Shown: positions 24,798 to 32,922 of the stretch, one piece after another | Layout of the letters: every line of letters starts with the position of its first letter | How positions within the stretch are numbered: position 1 is the first letter of the stretch | NCBI RefSeq assembly: GCF_014076415.1 | Contig: NZ_CP043568.1 | Coordinates: 4,960,001-5,024,000 of the forward strand | Source of the DNA: Comamonas testosteroni | Lineage (GTDB): Bacteria > Pseudomonadota > Gammaproteobacteria > Burkholderiales > Burkholderiaceae_C | Direction of reading: 5' to 3' | Length of the DNA: 64,000 bases | Notes under the pieces: model-generated | Seen by the model: only the letters and a program-made list of their open reading frames with translations | Told to the model about the DNA's origin: nothing | Database searches by the model: none | Translations under genes and position numbers: made by a program

Positions 24798-26690
24798 ATG
24801 GAACACGGCTCTCCCATCTGGCTGACTTACGGCTTCATCTATCTTACGGCGGCGGTTCTGGCTGTCCCCATCGCCAGAGCCCTGGGCCTGGGAGCCATCA
24901 TCGGCTACCTGGGCGCCGGCATTGCCATGGGCCCCTGGGGTTTTGGCCTGGTGCGCAATGTGGACGACATCCTGCACTTTGCCGAATTTGGCGTGGTGCT
25001 GATGCTGTTCGTGATCGGACTTGAGCTGCAGCCCAAGCGCCTCTGGGAGCTGCGGCGACCGATCTTTGGCTGGGGCATGGCGCAAATGGCGGTCTGCACC
25101 GGGATTCTGTTTCTGGCCGCCTGGGCCTTTGGTCTGTCCTGGCGCGTCAGCCTGATTGCGGGCATGGGCCTGGCACTGTCGTCAACCGCTGTCTGCCTGC
25201 AGATCATGGCCGAACGCAATCTGATGCGCACTCCCAGCGGACAGGCCGCCTTCTCCATCCTGCTGTTCCAGGACGTGGCGGCCATCCCCATCCTGGCGCT
25301 GATTCCGATTCTGGGCGCTTACAAGGCCGCCCATGCCAGCCACGGCGACAGCCATGTCTGGCTGGCCATTCTCAAGACCGTGGGCACGATTGGCGCCGTC
25401 ATCATTGGCGGCCGATTGCTGCTGCAACCGCTGCTGCGCTGGATTGCGCGCAGCAAGACCCCCGAGATCTTCACCGCCACCTCGCTGCTGCTGGTCGTGG
25501 GCATTGCGATGCTGATGACGCAGGTGGGCCTGTCCATGGCGCTGGGCGCCTTCCTGGCCGGTGTGCTGCTGGCCGACAGCGAATACCGCAGCGAGCTGGA
25601 AACCAATATCGAGCCGTTCAAAGGGCTGCTGCTGGGCCTGTTTTTCATGGCCGTGGGCATGAGCATTGACTTTGGCGTCATCCTCCAGTCTCCCTGGGCC
25701 ATGGCCGCCATGGTGACGGGCTTTATTGCACTGAAGGCAGTGATGATCTTCGGTCTGGCCAGATTCATGCAGATTCCCTGGCGCGAACGCCCGGTGTTCA
25801 CGCTGATGCTGGCGCAAGGCGGCGAATTCGCCTTTGTGGTGTTTCAGACCGCGGCGCAGTACAAGGTGTTTCGCCACAGCGTGTCTTCCATGCTGGTCGC
25901 GGCCGTGGCTCTGTCGATGCTGCTGGGCCCGCTGCTGCTGGTGCTGCTGGACAAACTGCTGCTGCGCCGCTTTTCCACCATCAAGGATGAGGAATGCGGC
26001 TCCGACAAGGCCAAGGAGATCTCCGAGCCTCAGGACTCGCCCATCATCATTGCCGGCTTCGGCCGCTACGGCCAGATCGTGGCTCGCGTGCTGCTGGCCC
26101 AGGGCATACGTCCGACCATCCTGGACCACAGCGTGGAAATGCTGGAGGCCGCGCAGATCTATGGCCACCGCGTGTTCTACGGCGATGCCACACGCATGGA
26201 CCTGCTGCGCATCGCAGGCGCGGCCCAGGCCCATGTGCTGGTGATTGCCGTCGACACCACCGAGCAGTCCCTCAAGATAGCCAGTCAGGTGCGCAAGCAT
26301 TTCCCCAACCTCGAGATCGTGGCCCGTACCCGTGACCTGGATCACTGGTTCCGCCTGCGCGATCTCGGGGTCGAGCATGCCCAGCGCGAAGTCTTCGAAT
26401 CCAGCCTGATCTCGGCCCAGTCGGTGCTGGAGCTGCTGGGTCAGAGTCCGGCCGAAGCCAAACGCATCACGGCACGATTCAGGGAGCACAATCTGGCGCT
26501 GGCCGAGCGCATGTACCCGCATTACAAGGACAAGAACCAGCTGATTGCGGTGGCCAAGCAGGGCCGCCAGCAACTGGTGGAGCAGATGGCCAAGGAGCGT
26601 GCAGATCTGCTGGCCGACAACGCCGATGCACCCGATACGCCCCTGGCCAGCGAGCAAGACCACAGTCCGGCCGACGCTCGGCAGCCGTGA
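24798..26690 (+). CDS. KefB/KefC-type cation:proton antiporter with RCK domain
   Basis: A protein of about 630 residues: a Na/H-exchanger domain of about 12 helices (LGAIIGYLGAGIAMGP, GLALSSTAVCLQIMAER, MALGAFLAGVLLADSEYR) followed by a cytosolic Rossmann RCK_N domain (IIIAGFGRYGQIVARVL, then YGDATRMDLLRIAGA). It resembles the glutathione-gated potassium efflux proteins KefB and KefC, which protect against electrophiles. No KefF/KefG flavoprotein gene is adjacent. The start at 24798 gives the family's usual N-terminus; the frame extends 50 codons further upstream without family support. Confidence 0.92.
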   Translation: MEHGSPIWLTYGFIYLTAAVLAVPIARALGLGAIIGYLGAGIAMGPWGFGLVRNVDDILHFAEFGVVLMLFVIGLELQPKRLWELRRPIFGWGMAQMAVCTGILFLAAWAFGLSWRVSLIAGMGLALSSTAVCLQIMAERNLMRTPSGQAAFSILLFQDVAAIPILALIPILGAYKAAHASHGDSHVWLAILKTVGTIGAVIIGGRLLLQPLLRWIARSKTPEIFTATSLLLVVGIAMLMTQVGLSMALGAFLAGVLLADSEYRSELETNIEPFKGLLLGLFFMAVGMSIDFGVILQSPWAMAAMVTGFIALKAVMIFGLARFMQIPWRERPVFTLMLAQGGEFAFVVFQTAAQYKVFRHSVSSMLVAAVALSMLLGPLLLVLLDKLLLRRFSTIKDEECGSDKAKEISEPQDSPIIIAGFGRYGQIVARVLLAQGIRPTILDHSVEMLEAAQIYGHRVFYGDATRMDLLRIAGAAQAHVLVIAVDTTEQSLKIASQVRKHFPNLEIVARTRDLDHWFRLRDLGVEHAQREVFESSLISAQSVLELLGQSPAEAKRITARFREHNLALAERMYPHYKDKNQLIAVAKQGRQQLVEQMAKERADLLADNADAPDTPLASEQDHSPADARQP

Positions 26691-26706
26691 TACGCTGCGC
26701 GCCATC

Positions 26707-27159
26707 ATGTTCAACCCCAGCCAAGCCGACGTACGGCGATTTTTTTGCGGTGTGCGCGCCAAGATGATCAGCGGCGCGCCCATGGAGGCCATCGAGACGC
26801 TGGCCAGCCTGTGGATAGACGAGCACCCCGAGTACTTCGACGAGCTCTCCGACGTGGATGCCGCCGTGGCGCGCAACTACGACGCGGAGACCGAGCGTAC
26901 CAACCCGTTTCTGCACCTGTCCATGCATCTGTCCATCAGCGAGCAGTGCAGCGTGGACTCGCCACGCGGCATACGCCAGGCCGTGGAACGGCTGACCAGA
27001 AAGCGTGATCTGCATGACGCCCATCACGCCGCCATGGAGTGCCTGGGCCAGATGCTCTGGGAAAGCCAACGTTCGGGACGCCCGCCGGATGGCGAGGCGT
27101 ACGTCGCCGGAGTTCAGCGCCTGGCCACCACTGACGGCCGTTTTAAAAGTACCCCCTGA
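26707..27159 (+). CDS. DUF1841 family protein
   Basis: A 150-residue soluble protein starting MFNPSQADVRRFFCGVR, with ASLWIDEHPEYFDELSD and LHLSMHLSISEQ, the conserved blocks of DUF1841. The family is widespread in betaproteobacteria and has no assigned function. It starts 16 nt after the Kef gene and ends before a strong bidirectional terminator. Confidence 0.88.
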   Translation: MFNPSQADVRRFFCGVRAKMISGAPMEAIETLASLWIDEHPEYFDELSDVDAAVARNYDAETERTNPFLHLSMHLSISEQCSVDSPRGIRQAVERLTRKRDLHDAHHAAMECLGQMLWESQRSGRPPDGEAYVAGVQRLATTDGRFKSTP

Positions 27160-27262
27160 TGCGCCGCGCAGCCTCCGCAGGGAGATGACACAATCGCGGC
27201 AGGAGGGCTCCAGCTCTGCCTCCCAAGCCCTGCGTACCGGGCCCCTGAGCTGCATACCGTTG

Positions 27263-27304
27263 AGAAAAAGCAAAAGCCCGTCTTCACGGGCTTTTGCTTT
27301 TTCT
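27263..27304. terminator. Bidirectional terminator, 19-bp perfect stem
   Basis: The arm at 27263-27281 is perfectly complementary to 27286-27304 across a CTTC loop. A and T runs on the arms give T-tracts in both directions. It separates the convergent DUF1841 and cytochrome c genes. Confidence 0.95.
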
Positions 27305-27314
27305 GAGACAAGGT

Positions 27315-27977
27315 CTATTTCTGGCCCAGGCGGAAGTGCGGCTGCGCCACTACCTGCATCTCGCTGTCCAGGCTACCGATGTACTTGGCGAGCTGCTGCA
27401 GCTCGTCGTTCTTGAACTGCTTGGCAATACCCGCCATCACGCCATTGCTGCGCCCGATGAGCGAATTGCCATCGGTTTTGTATGACTGCAAGGCGCGGAA
27501 AACATAGTCCGAATACTGCCCCGCCACCTTGGGGTAGGACGGGTCAATGGGTTTTGAAAAGCCTTCACCGTGACAGGAGAAGCAGGCACCTTTTTGCAGC
27601 AGCGCCGTGACGGCCGGGTTCGCCTCCTTGGCCTTGCCATCCTTGGCCTTGCCATGACCTGCATAGAAGGCCGCCACATCGGCCATGTCCTGCTCGCTCA
27701 GCGAGTCTGCAATGCCACGCATGGTGGGGTGTTTTCGTTCGCCTTTTTTATAGGCATTCAGGGCCGAGACGATATAGGCCTCATTCTGCCCGCCGATCAT
27801 CGGCACCTTGTAAACCTCAGGGAAACTGGCCTGATAGCCAGTGATGCCGTGACAGCCTATGCACATGGCGATCTTGCCTTCGCCGGCCTTTGCATCGCCC
27901 TTGACAGCCTGAGCGTTTGCGATGCCGGTCACTGATGCGACAACTACTGCCAATACCGTGGTCCAAGTTTTTATCAT
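27315..27977 (-). CDS. Dihaem cytochrome c4-type protein
   Basis: A 220-residue periplasmic protein with a signal peptide (cleaved near GIANAQA) and two haem-binding motifs, CIGCH and CFSCH, each followed by a Met-containing segment (HPTMRG, NGVMAGI). The duplicated layout is that of cytochrome c4, an electron donor to haem-copper oxidases, which suits the aa3 oxidase cluster in this window. A longer upstream frame lacks signal peptide logic. Confidence 0.9.
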   Translation of the reverse strand: MIKTWTTVLAVVVASVTGIANAQAVKGDAKAGEGKIAMCIGCHGITGYQASFPEVYKVPMIGGQNEAYIVSALNAYKKGERKHPTMRGIADSLSEQDMADVAAFYAGHGKAKDGKAKEANPAVTALLQKGACFSCHGEGFSKPIDPSYPKVAGQYSDYVFRALQSYKTDGNSLIGRSNGVMAGIAKQFKNDELQQLAKYIGSLDSEMQVVAQPHFRLGQK

Positions 27978-28093
27978 TTTGCGCGCACAATCCTTCAAGA
28001 GTTCAGACGGGTGCTCAAATGCCTTGCTGCAGTGCAAACGATTATGGCAGTGAGAATTTCGCACGCTTATCAATACTTACGCTGATACCGCCC

Positions 28094-28936
28094 ATGAAGT
28101 TTCAAGGTTCCGACAAATACGTGGCCACGCAAGATCTGATGCTGGCCGTCAACGCCGCCGCTACCCTGCAGCGCCCTCTGCTCATCAAGGGCGAGCCCGG
28201 CACGGGCAAGACCATGCTGGCCGAGGAAGTGGCTCAGGCGCTGGACATGCCGCTGCTGCAGTGGCACATCAAGTCCACCACCAAGGCCCAGCAAGGCCTG
28301 TATGAATACGACGCCGTGAGCCGCCTGCGCGATTCGCAGCTGGGCGACGAGCGCGTCAAGGACATTCACAACTACATCGTCAAGGGCGTGCTCTGGCAGG
28401 CCTTCACTGCGGAGCGCCCCGTAGCCCTGCTGATTGACGAGATCGACAAGGCCGACATCGAGTTCCCCAACGACTTGCTGCGCGAAATCGATCGCATGGA
28501 GTTCTATTGCTACGAGACGCACGAGATGATCCGCGCCAAACACCGCCCCCTGGTGTTCATCACCTCGAACAACGAAAAGGAACTGCCTGACGCATTTTTG
28601 CGCCGCTGCTTTTTCCACTACATCAAGTTCCCCGATGCCGACACCATGCGCCAGATCGTGAACGTTCATTTTCCCAAGCTGCAGGGCGAGTTGCTGAGCG
28701 CCGCCATGAAGGTCTTCTACGATGTGCGCAATCTGCCCGGCCTCAAGAAAAAGCCTTCGACCAGCGAGCTGATCGACTGGCTCAAGCTGCTGGTCGCCGA
28801 GGAAATTCCTGCATCGGCCCTGCAATCCGAGGAAGGCAAGGTCAGCGTACCGCCCCTGGTTGGCGCACTGCTCAAGAACGAACAGGATATGAGCCTGTTT
28901 GAAAAGCTGGTCTTCATGAACCAGCGCAACCGCTAA
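28094..28936 (+). CDS. MoxR-family AAA+ ATPase
   Basis: A 280-residue ATPase with Walker A GEPGTGKT (33-40), Walker B ALLIDEIDKAD, and sensor-like FITSNNEKELPDAFLRRCFFHY. MoxR ATPases act as chaperones that mature metalloenzymes or complexes together with VWA proteins. Here a VWA gene of the CoxE type lies two genes downstream, the standard partner. The start at 28094 matches the family N-terminus. It is divergent from the cytochrome c4 gene. Confidence 0.93.
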   Translation: MKFQGSDKYVATQDLMLAVNAAATLQRPLLIKGEPGTGKTMLAEEVAQALDMPLLQWHIKSTTKAQQGLYEYDAVSRLRDSQLGDERVKDIHNYIVKGVLWQAFTAERPVALLIDEIDKADIEFPNDLLREIDRMEFYCYETHEMIRAKHRPLVFITSNNEKELPDAFLRRCFFHYIKFPDADTMRQIVNVHFPKLQGELLSAAMKVFYDVRNLPGLKKKPSTSELIDWLKLLVAEEIPASALQSEEGKVSVPPLVGALLKNEQDMSLFEKLVFMNQRNR

Positions 28937-28966
28937 CCTTCCTGAAGAACCGAGGAGACACAGCCC

Positions 28967-29188
28967 ATGAGCACCGCACAACAACTGCTGCTGGAAGGCG
29001 GCTCCGACGCCATCGGCTTTGTGGGTGGAGCCCTGCTGGGCTGGGGCCTGTCCCATGTGCTGGGCCTTGACCTGTTTGCCCAGGGCTATGGTGCCGGCAG
29101 CATTGCCGCCATCGCCATGGTGGGGCTGGGCGGAGGCCTGGGGCTCAAGCTGGCACGACTCTGGCGCAGCAAGCGCAATCCACTTTGA
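28967..29188 (+). CDS. Small membrane protein between MoxR and GNAT genes
   Basis: A 73-residue protein with two Gly/Ala-rich hydrophobic helices (about 16-36 and 43-62) and a basic C-terminus (KLARLWRSKRNPL). I do not recognise a family. GAGGAG precedes the ATG. It lies 30 nt after the MoxR gene and its stop overlaps a possible TTG start of the acetyltransferase, so it is probably in the same transcript. Confidence 0.65.
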   Translation: MSTAQQLLLEGGSDAIGFVGGALLGWGLSHVLGLDLFAQGYGAGSIAAIAMVGLGGGLGLKLARLWRSKRNPL

Positions 29189-29199
29189 GTGAGCAAGCT

Positions 29200-29802
29200 A
29201 TGACCTTTGTAGAACCTGTGACCTTGCGCGACCGCGGCGTGCGACTGGAGCCGCTGGATCTGAGCCATGAGCCTGGACTGGCTGCGGCCGCAGCCGATGG
29301 AGAGCTGTGGAAGATTCGAGTGACTTCCGTGCCCGAGGCTGACGAGGTGCGCAGCTATATCGAAACCGCGCTGCTAGGCCGCGACCAGGGCCACCGCTTT
29401 GCGTTCGCCGTGCTCGACGATGCCACCGGCAAGGTGCTGGGCACGACCAGTTATCACGACATCGTGCCAACCATTCGCCGTGTGGAAATTGGCTACACCT
29501 GGTATGCCAAAAGCGTTCAGCGCACCCATGTCAACACTTCGGCCAAGCTGCTGCTGCTGGCCCATGCCTTCGGTACGCTGGGCTGCCATGTGGTGGGCTG
29601 GCGCACGGACAACTTCAACTTCGCCAGCCAGCGCGCCATCGAGCGGCTGGGAGCCAAGAAGGATGGCGTGATTCGCGGCCATGCTCTGCGCCGCGACGGC
29701 ACGATTCGCGACACCGTGATGTACAGCATGCGCAGTGGCGAATGGCCTGAAGCCCGTGCACAACTGCTCTACCTTCTGGAGCAGCATGCACCCGCTGCAT
29801 AA
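29200..29802 (+). CDS. GNAT-family N-acetyltransferase
   Basis: A protein of about 200 residues with the RimJ/RimL layout: VRLEPLDLSH at the N-terminus, VLGTTSYHDIVPTIRRVEIGYTW as the beta4 region, and GWRTDNFNFASQRAIERLGAKKDG at the acetyl-CoA site. The target may be a protein N-terminus or a small molecule. The ATG at 29200 is preferred; a TTG at 29185 overlapping the previous stop is possible. It sits between MoxR and its VWA partner. Confidence 0.86.
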   Translation: MTFVEPVTLRDRGVRLEPLDLSHEPGLAAAAADGELWKIRVTSVPEADEVRSYIETALLGRDQGHRFAFAVLDDATGKVLGTTSYHDIVPTIRRVEIGYTWYAKSVQRTHVNTSAKLLLLAHAFGTLGCHVVGWRTDNFNFASQRAIERLGAKKDGVIRGHALRRDGTIRDTVMYSMRSGEWPEARAQLLYLLEQHAPAA

Positions 29803-29820
29803 GCGCTGGAGGCATTTTTC

Positions 29821-31008
29821 ATGCTGATCGATTTCTTCTATACCCTGCGTGCTGCCAAACTGCCTGTGTCGGTCAAGGAATTTCTGGCTCTGCTGGAAGC
29901 ACTGGACGCGGGCATCATCGGCCCCAAGAGCGAGGATCGCTGGAGCCTGGACGACTTCTACCACCTGGGCCGAACCATTCTGGTCAAGGACGAGAAGCAC
30001 TACGACAAGTACGACCGCGCTTTTTCCGCCTATTTCAAGGGCGTGGAGATGCTGGCCGACCTGACCAAGGAAATTCCGCAGGACTGGTTGCAAAAGCTTC
30101 TGGAGCGCGAGCTCAGCCCCGAGGACAAGGCCAAGATCGAAGCCATGGGCTGGGACGAGCTGATGGAGACGCTCAAGAAGCGCCTGGAGGAGCAAAAGGA
30201 GCGCCACGAAGGCGGCAACAAATGGATTGGTACGGGCGGCACCAGCCCCTTCGGTCATGGCGGCTACAACCCCGCGGGCATACGCATTGGCGGACCGGGC
30301 CGCAACAAGAGCGCCGTCAAGGTCTGGGAGCAGCGAGCCTACCGCGACTATGACGACACCCAGGAATTGGGCACGCGCAACATCAAGGTCGCTCTGCGTC
30401 GCCTGCGCAAGTTTGCGCGCCAGGGCAGCGAACTGGAATTGGACCTGCCGGACACCATCCGCTCCACGGCAGCCAATGCGGGCTATCTCGACATCAAGAT
30501 GATTCCCGAGCGGCATAACAATGTGAAAGTGCTGCTGCTCATGGACGTGGGCGGCACCATGGACGAGCATATACAGCGCGTGGAGGAGCTGTTCTCGGCC
30601 GTGAAAAGCGAGCTCAAGCATCTGGAGTTCTATTACTTCCACAACTGTGTCTACGACTTCATGTGGAAGAACAACCGCCGCCGCTTTGCCGAAAAATTTC
30701 CGACCTGGGACATCATTCGCAAGTACAACAAGGACTACAAGCTGATCTTTGTCGGTGACGCGACCATGAGCCCCTATGAAATCCTGCAGCCCGGCGGCTC
30801 GGTCGAGTACATGAACGAGGAGCCCGGTGCCGAGTGGCTGCAGCGCCTGACGAATGCCTTCCCGCACTTTGCCTGGATCAACCCCGAACCTCAGGGCGTA
30901 TGGCAGTACCGCCAGAGCATCAGCATCATCCAGCAGCTGATGGGGGACCGTATGTACCCTTTGTCGCTCAAAGGCTTGGAAGACGCCATGCGCATGCTGT
31001 CAAAATAG
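29821..31008 (+). CDS. CoxE-type von Willebrand factor A domain protein
   Basis: A 395-residue protein with an N-terminal region typical of the VWA_CoxE family (LIDFFYTLRAAKLPVSVKEF) and a C-terminal VWA fold. The metal-ion-dependent adhesion site reads DVGGT (242-246), with Gly in place of the first Ser. It should pair with the MoxR ATPase upstream to activate a target protein or complex, as CoxD/CoxE do for CO dehydrogenase; no CO dehydrogenase genes are seen here, so the target is unknown. It ends 4 nt before the tamA start. Confidence 0.88.
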   Translation: MLIDFFYTLRAAKLPVSVKEFLALLEALDAGIIGPKSEDRWSLDDFYHLGRTILVKDEKHYDKYDRAFSAYFKGVEMLADLTKEIPQDWLQKLLERELSPEDKAKIEAMGWDELMETLKKRLEEQKERHEGGNKWIGTGGTSPFGHGGYNPAGIRIGGPGRNKSAVKVWEQRAYRDYDDTQELGTRNIKVALRRLRKFARQGSELELDLPDTIRSTAANAGYLDIKMIPERHNNVKVLLLMDVGGTMDEHIQRVEELFSAVKSELKHLEFYYFHNCVYDFMWKNNRRRFAEKFPTWDIIRKYNKDYKLIFVGDATMSPYEILQPGGSVEYMNEEPGAEWLQRLTNAFPHFAWINPEPQGVWQYRQSISIIQQLMGDRMYPLSLKGLEDAMRMLSK

Positions 31009-31012
31009 GGGC

Positions 31013-32920
31013 ATGCCCCAGACCTTGCCCTTGAAAAAGCCGGCCTTGAGGCCGGCTTTGCTTTTGGGAGCCGCCTTGCTCCTCAGCGGCTGCAGCCTGC
31101 TTTCCCCCAAAGACAAAGAAGCCGAAGCCATGGGCATCGACACCAGCGGCCCCCCAGCCTTCACTCTGGAAGTCGATGCCCCCAAACAAGTCCGTGCGCT
31201 GCTGGAGCAGCATCTTGAACTCAAGCGTTTTCGCCACCAGCCCGATCTGCAGCGCCGCGAGCTGACGCGCCTGCTGGGCGCGACTGATGCCAACGTGCGC
31301 GAGCTGATAGGCACCCTTGGCTATTTCAGTCCCACGGTGACCGTGGAGCTGACCGATACTCCCGAGGAGGAAGCACCGCGCAAAGTGGTGGTCAGGGTCG
31401 ATCCGGGCCCACCCACCATCATTGAGAAATCCGAGGTGCGTTTTGCCGGCATCAATGCCAGCGACGAGCTGGGGACCTCTCAGCGCCTGCAGATCGAGGA
31501 AACCTGGCCGCTGCAGGCCGGCGAGCAATTCTCGCAATCGGCCTGGAGCAGCGCCAAGAGCGGTGGTCTCAAGGAGTTGCAAAAGCGCCGTTACCCGCTG
31601 GCCCGCATAGATACCAGTCTGGCCGATGTGGATGCCGACACCAACAAGGCCCAGGTCAGCGTGAGCTATGACCCCGGCCCGGCCTATACGTTCGGTCCGC
31701 TGCAGATTGATGGTGCCGAGCGTTACGACCCGGTGCGCACGGCCCGTATTGCGCGCCTTCCGGAAGGTCAGGAATATGACTTGCAAAGCATGCTCGATGC
31801 GCAACAGCGCCTGGTCAGCAGCGGCTATTACGACTCGGTATTTCTCTCCCTGGCCGATTCGCCGCAACAGGCCGCTACCGACGCTGAGCGCGACGAACAG
31901 CGCAAGAATCAGGGTGCAGCCATCACCTCGCCGGTAATTGCCAAGGTGCGCGAAGCCAAGCTGCAGAAATGGGTGTTTGGTGTGGGTCTGAGCACGGACA
32001 CCGGACCTCGTCTGTCCATCGATCACACTTACAACAAGGTCCCCGGTCTGAACTGGCGCGCCGTCAGCAAGCTGCAGCTGGACAGGAAGAACCCGCTGAT
32101 CTCCACGCAGCTGGTCGGCCTTCCCGGAGAGGATCTCTGGCGCTGGTTTGCCAGCGGCAAGCTCGAACGTGCGCCTGCAGGCGACTTCTACACCAACAGT
32201 GCACAGATGCGCTTTGGCCGCTCCAAGGCCGAGGACCGCATAGAGCGCAATATGTACCTGCAGTACGACTACGCCAAGACCCAGGGCGCAGGTGCTCCGC
32301 CCGGTGCCTCCTCGCTGTTGGCCAACTATGGCTGGACGGCCCGCTATTTCGACAACAATCTGCTGCCCACCTCGGGCTTCGGCCTGGCCCTGGAGGCTGG
32401 TGCTGGCACCACGCTGACGCCGCAGCGCTCGCCGTTCGGGCGCCTCACTGGGCGCTGGCTCAGCCTGATACCGCTGGGCGAGCGCGACGAGGAAACCAGG
32501 CGCCACAGCCGCCTGCAGCTCAAGGCGGGAATCGGCGCCGTCATGGCCAAGAAAGATGTGGATCTGCCCACCACCATCATGTTTCTGACGGGTGGCGACA
32601 ACACGGTGCGCGGCTACGGCTATCAATCTATTGGCGCTCGCACGGAAAACGATCGTGTGATTGCGGGTCGCTATCTGGCCATGGGCAGCGTGGAATGGCA
32701 GCGGCCCATCACCATCAAGGGCAATACGCAGGACTTCGAGCACGCCGTTTTCATCGATGCCGGCACCGTGGGCGATGACATCAACCGCCTCTACACCCGC
32801 GTAGGTTTTGGCACCGGCATTCGCTGGAAAAGCCCGGTTGGCCCAATTCAAGCAGATCTCGCCTGGGGCGCACAGGAGCAGCAACTGCGCCTGCACCTGC
32901 GTCTGGGCTTCACGTTTTAA
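31013..32920 (+). CDS. tamA: TamA-like outer-membrane assembly protein (BamA/Omp85 superfamily)
   Basis: A 635-residue protein: an N-terminal signal region, POTRA domains (about 50-280) and a C-terminal 16-strand beta barrel ending in an aromatic-type strand (LRLHLRLGFTF). TamA with TamB helps insert autotransporters and moves phospholipids to the outer membrane. The signal ends in LLLSGCS, a credible lipobox, which is unusual for TamA. The barrel motif GDNTVRGYGYQSIG is present. Its stop is 2 nt from the tamB start. Confidence 0.9.
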   Translation: MPQTLPLKKPALRPALLLGAALLLSGCSLLSPKDKEAEAMGIDTSGPPAFTLEVDAPKQVRALLEQHLELKRFRHQPDLQRRELTRLLGATDANVRELIGTLGYFSPTVTVELTDTPEEEAPRKVVVRVDPGPPTIIEKSEVRFAGINASDELGTSQRLQIEETWPLQAGEQFSQSAWSSAKSGGLKELQKRRYPLARIDTSLADVDADTNKAQVSVSYDPGPAYTFGPLQIDGAERYDPVRTARIARLPEGQEYDLQSMLDAQQRLVSSGYYDSVFLSLADSPQQAATDAERDEQRKNQGAAITSPVIAKVREAKLQKWVFGVGLSTDTGPRLSIDHTYNKVPGLNWRAVSKLQLDRKNPLISTQLVGLPGEDLWRWFASGKLERAPAGDFYTNSAQMRFGRSKAEDRIERNMYLQYDYAKTQGAGAPPGASSLLANYGWTARYFDNNLLPTSGFGLALEAGAGTTLTPQRSPFGRLTGRWLSLIPLGERDEETRRHSRLQLKAGIGAVMAKKDVDLPTTIMFLTGGDNTVRGYGYQSIGARTENDRVIAGRYLAMGSVEWQRPITIKGNTQDFEHAVFIDAGTVGDDINRLYTRVGFGTGIRWKSPVGPIQADLAWGAQEQQLRLHLRLGFTF

Positions 32921-32922
32921 GC

